Shown here: piece after piece, positions 33,107 to 35,904 of the stretch
How positions within the stretch are numbered: position 1 is the stretch's first letter
Layout of the letters: each line of letters opens with the position of its first letter
Assembly: GCA_003671275.1 (NCBI GenBank)
Contig: QWPB01000114.1
Location: 1-35,904 of the forward strand
Source of the DNA: Planctomycetota bacterium
Lineage (GTDB): Bacteria > Planctomycetota > Planctomycetia > Planctomycetales > Planctomycetaceae
Reading direction: 5' to 3'
Length of the DNA: 35,904 bases
Position numbers and translations under genes: made by a program
The notes under the pieces: generated by a model
What the model was told of the DNA's origin: nothing
The model's input: the letters and a program-made list of their open reading frames with translations, nothing else
The model's database searches: none

Positions 33107-35779
33107 CTACAAAATCGCCAGCGGATTGCGGCGTTCTTCCAATGTTCCGCGGGTGACGCCGACGCGGTTCATGGCCTTGAGGGCGGTCCAGACCTGGTCC
33201 CCGGTGGTTCGCCCAGCGATCAAGTCGCGATAGGTGGTAATCACCTGTCGCAGTTCACCCGCGCCTTCGTTGAGCAGTTCAATCCGCAGCTGGCGAATCC
33301 CGCTGTGGATCAGGTCGGGGACGACCTCGGCGGAGCTTTGCGGCACCGCGTTGAACAAGGTATTGCGGCAACCGACATCCGCCTTCAGAGGGTGTTCCAT
33401 ACCGACGCGGTCGCGTAACTGGACCTCGTGATGATCGCATGGACGACCACAGTTGGTCTTGTTGGTTCCCGGAGAGAGGACCGCACAGAAGACGCAATGT
33501 TCCATATGGAACATCGGCATGTGCTGGTGGATGACGACTTCCAGCCACTGCGGCGGGACCGCGGCGACCAACTGCAACAGTTGGTCGCGGTTCAGGTCGT
33601 ACGACGCTGTCAGCCAACTGGCCCCCTGTTCCATCAGGAACTGGGCCGTCAGTTCGTTGGTGACATTCAACGAGTAATCGGCCACAAACGGAATTTCGGC
33701 CTCGGAACAGAACGCCATTCCGGCCAGATTACGGACCAGGAATCCATCCGGTTGATGCTTGGCCATGACGCGGAAGATCCCGATCTCGCCGGGTTTCTGG
33801 ATGCGCGGCGGGGCGATCAGCAGTCGGGCGTGCGCGTGCCGCGCCAGCGACACTGCCTCGGCGTATTCGCGGATATCGTTGAAGTCGGCCAGCAGTTCAC
33901 GCTCGCCCGCGGCGAGTGTCGCTTCCAACTGACGGAGGCTCCGGCAGAGGATCGACAGTTGAGGAGCCTGCGTCGACGCAGACTCATACGGGGGGAGCAT
34001 CTGCCGCAGCACCGGCAACACTGGCTCGCTGGAAATGCGACGCTCGGGCGGAGTCTGGGCCCGCTGCTGAAGCCCCTCGATCAGGCTCTGCCGCAGCTTG
34101 GACAGCACCGACAGGGGAACCATCGGATCGCCCACAATTTCGGCCCGCAGTTCACCGAGCTCATAGGGGCTACTACCGAGGCGGCTGAGCTGCTCGCGAA
34201 GTGTGTCGATCGAGAGCGGGTGTTTGCGGGCGGTTTCGAGCGGGGCATCGCTCGTCACGGTGACGGAAGAGAGAGGAGAGACCAGAGAGGAGAGACCAGA
34301 GCCAGAGGGAGACCTTTCGTCTGGTTCTCGTCGCTTGTCGCTCGTCGCTCGTCCGGCCAGCTGCTCCGTGCCGCCGTGCGTCTGTGGTGAATCGTCCTCA
34401 CTCGGGACGGACTGGAAAGCCCGTACGACATGGGCGGTCACCCGCAGTGGCTCGCCGACGACGGCACGGACATGGAAGTCGACGGGTTGTCGTCGCAGCG
34501 GATCAGCTCCGGTGAACGTTTTTCGCAGGCGGATATTCAGTTGGGGATCGTCGGTCTTCCAGATTCCCTGGCCGGGAGTGATCTGGGTGAAGTCAATCGC
34601 ATCGCGGCCAAATTCCAGATCCACCTCACCCATCGAGACCTGGCCCGCAATGGTCTGTCCCTTGCGACGGACGCCATAGACGCGGCCGCCTTGCTCGCGG
34701 TCGGTCGAGCGGTCGCCCTCAAAAACGATGCCGTCCCCCTTGGCGATCGGCGAGGCCAGATTTACGCGTACCTGCCCGCGACCGACTTGCACGACCTCAC
34801 CCAGATAGACGCCCCGCTTTGCCGATGACAAGGCGGGGACCAACCGCTTGTGTTCGCACCCCTCAAGCCAGCCCGGCGAAAAGCCCCGCGAGAACGACAA
34901 CTCCATCTCCCGCTTTTCGGTCGAGGTCAGGACGACTGAACGACCCGTCATGGCGGTGTCGATGGCCTGCCGATAGTGCCGGGTGATGTTGGCCACGTAC
35001 TCGGGCGTCTTCAGCCGCCCCTCGATCTTGAACGACCGAATCCCCGCGTCGATCAGTTCGGGTGAATATTCGATGGCCGACAGATCCTGCGGACTGAGCA
35101 GGTACTTCTGCTCTCCCAGATCCACATCTTGCCCATCGCTAATCAAATCGTATGGCAAGCGGCAGGCCTGGGCGCATTGGCCCCGATTGGCACTGCGTCC
35201 GCCCAGGGATTCACTGGTCAGGCACTGCCCGGAGTAGGCCACACACAAGGCCCCATGCACGAACGCCTCCAACTCGATCGAGGTCGCGGCATGGATCGCC
35301 CGCATCTCATCGATCGACAATTCTCTCGGCAACACCACCCGCACGATCCCCAACTGACGGGCGACTTCGATGCACTCGGCACTAGTCAGCGTCATCTGGG
35401 TTGAAGCATGCATCGGCAGATCCGGGCAGATCGCCCGAATCAATCGAGCGGCTCCCAAGTCCTGCACCAGCACCGCATCGACCCCGGCGGCAGCCACCAT
35501 GCGAACCAGACTTTCCAGCTCGGCCAACTCGTTGGAAAAGATTAGCGTGTTGAGCGTCACGTACCCTTTGACGCCTCGGCGATGCAGTTCGGCCATGGTC
35601 GAGGCCAACTGATCGACGGGAAAATTCGCCGCTCGGGCTCGCGCATTGAAGCCGCAGTCGAGGCCGAAATAGACCGCATCGGCCCCATTCTCGACAGCCG
35701 CCCGAATACATTCCGGCGACCCCGCTGGGGCCAGGAGTTCCGGACGAAAGAATGGTGGCAATGGAGACATGAGTGACAT
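33107..35779 (-). CDS. U32 peptidase family protein, RlhA-like (23S rRNA cytidine hydroxylation type)
   Basis: The 890-residue product opens with PELLAPAGSPECIRAAVENGADAVYFG, the U32 N-terminal motif. The family signature follows at 176-207: HGALCVAYSGQC, SLGGRSANRGQCAQAC, with cysteines 179, 186, 202 and 206. KIEGRLKTPEYVANITRHYR comes near 265. The later half matches the extended C-terminal part of RlhA-type members, with a second Cys-containing stretch (HMEHCVFCAVLS) near 765. RlhA hydroxylates a cytidine in 23S rRNA using prephenate; other U32 proteins hydroxylate tRNA or ubiquinone precursors and bind an Fe-S cluster. The exact substrate here is an inference. It is about 240 residues longer than E. 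coli RlhA, partly through a low-complexity insert at about 461-508 (see the repeat at 34255-34395). The start could also be the ATG at 35770; no SD is seen. Confidence 0.88.
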   Translation of the reverse strand: MSLMSPLPPFFRPELLAPAGSPECIRAAVENGADAVYFGLDCGFNARARAANFPVDQLASTMAELHRRGVKGYVTLNTLIFSNELAELESLVRMVAAAGVDAVLVQDLGAARLIRAICPDLPMHASTQMTLTSAECIEVARQLGIVRVVLPRELSIDEMRAIHAATSIELEAFVHGALCVAYSGQCLTSESLGGRSANRGQCAQACRLPYDLISDGQDVDLGEQKYLLSPQDLSAIEYSPELIDAGIRSFKIEGRLKTPEYVANITRHYRQAIDTAMTGRSVVLTSTEKREMELSFSRGFSPGWLEGCEHKRLVPALSSAKRGVYLGEVVQVGRGQVRVNLASPIAKGDGIVFEGDRSTDREQGGRVYGVRRKGQTIAGQVSMGEVDLEFGRDAIDFTQITPGQGIWKTDDPQLNIRLRKTFTGADPLRRQPVDFHVRAVVGEPLRVTAHVVRAFQSVPSEDDSPQTHGGTEQLAGRATSDKRREPDERSPSGSGLSSLVSPLSSVTVTSDAPLETARKHPLSIDTLREQLSRLGSSPYELGELRAEIVGDPMVPLSVLSKLRQSLIEGLQQRAQTPPERRISSEPVLPVLRQMLPPYESASTQAPQLSILCRSLRQLEATLAAGERELLADFNDIREYAEAVSLARHAHARLLIAPPRIQKPGEIGIFRVMAKHQPDGFLVRNLAGMAFCSEAEIPFVADYSLNVTNELTAQFLMEQGASWLTASYDLNRDQLLQLVAAVPPQWLEVVIHQHMPMFHMEHCVFCAVLSPGTNKTNCGRPCDHHEVQLRDRVGMEHPLKADVGCRNTLFNAVPQSSAEVVPDLIHSGIRQLRIELLNEGAGELRQVITTYRDLIAGRTTGDQVWTALKAMNRVGVTRGTLEERRNPLAIL
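34255..34395. repeat. Low-complexity repeat block inside the U32 gene
   Basis: Within the coding frame lie two perfect tandem copies of the 14-mer GAGAGGAGAGACCA (34271-34298), three heptamers GTCGCTT/C (34330-34350), and a CCGTGCCGCCGTGCG segment followed by TCTGTGGTGAA (34367-34391). The encoded stretch (SPQTHGGTEQLAGRATSDKR and a Ser-rich part) has no counterpart in the family and looks disordered. This is repeat DNA that kept the frame open. Confidence 0.65.
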
Positions 35780-35904
35780 TCGGAAACGAGCGGAACAACC
35801 TTCCCCATTGTAGGGGCCGCAGGGGCCAACGGTAGCCCCTCACCCACGCAAGGCGCAATTGTTCATTCTCACCCCCTGTTGGATCGACAGTTCCACGAAG
35901 CCAG

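Noticed and set aside
32836-33156. 106-codon frame in the spacer before the U32 gene end
   Set aside because: No SD, no protein-like composition, and it overlaps the 3' end of the U32 gene. Probably chance.

Overview
The window looks like a chromosomal segment of a planctomycete (phylum Planctomycetota, probably order Planctomycetales). This is an inference. It rests on moderately high G+C, on the mix of families (PknB-type kinase with an extracytoplasmic tail, DUF4058 protein, UPF0261/Tm-1 protein, HtrA-like protease without PDZ, cytochrome c'-like lipoprotein, N-terminal beta-barrel adhesin), on many starts without a Shine-Dalgarno sequence, and on short intergenic palindromes of a kind I recall from that phylum. 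There is no rRNA, tRNA, CRISPR array, integrase or transposase.

Layout. Positions 1-160 hold the N-terminal part of a minus-strand antibiotic-biosynthesis-monooxygenase-fold protein. The 161-916 gap has no convincing protein gene. It holds a minus-strand intrinsic terminator (290-331) and a plus-strand unit of promoter (622-650) plus perfect terminator (748-779) that together define a candidate RNA of about 123 nt. Positions 917-3426 (plus) carry a secreted M28 aminopeptidase, a 39-aa zinc-ribbon microprotein followed by a RidA-family protein, and a small Ala/Pro-rich lipoprotein. A minus-strand UPF0261 protein (3587-4804) and a plus-strand Ser/Thr kinase (4910-6574) follow.

Positions 6580-12069 form a run of five minus-strand genes: a GTG-started adenylate-forming enzyme, a DUF4058 protein, a cytochrome c'-like lipoprotein, an HtrA-like serine protease, and a protein with both signature motifs of diadenylate (c-di-AMP) cyclases. 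Positions 12296-15825 (plus) hold a cystathionine gamma-synthase-type PLP enzyme and a translationally overlapping pair, alpha/beta hydrolase and gluzincin metallopeptidase, both exported. Positions 16044-19616 (minus) hold recA with a clear promoter, prs, and a membrane family-2 glycosyltransferase.

The dominant object is one plus-strand gene at 20112-32417 encoding about 4,101 residues: signal peptide, an N-terminal beta-barrel resembling inverse autotransporters (intimin/invasin type), then more than 3,500 residues of Asn/Gly/Asp-rich beta-helix coils. Part of the helix is built from super-repeats of 188-192 residues. A putative 68-aa gene lies divergently upstream, with a 9-bp direct repeat spaced 40 bp between the two. 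The window ends with a minus-strand 890-aa U32 peptidase-family (RlhA-like) gene whose middle carries low-complexity repeat DNA read in frame.

Functionally, housekeeping functions (recA, prs, transsulfuration, RNA hydroxylation, RidA) are mixed with envelope and signalling functions (kinase, cyclase, secreted proteases and hydrolases, giant surface protein). Apart from the two tight pairs, no pathway-level operon is evident.
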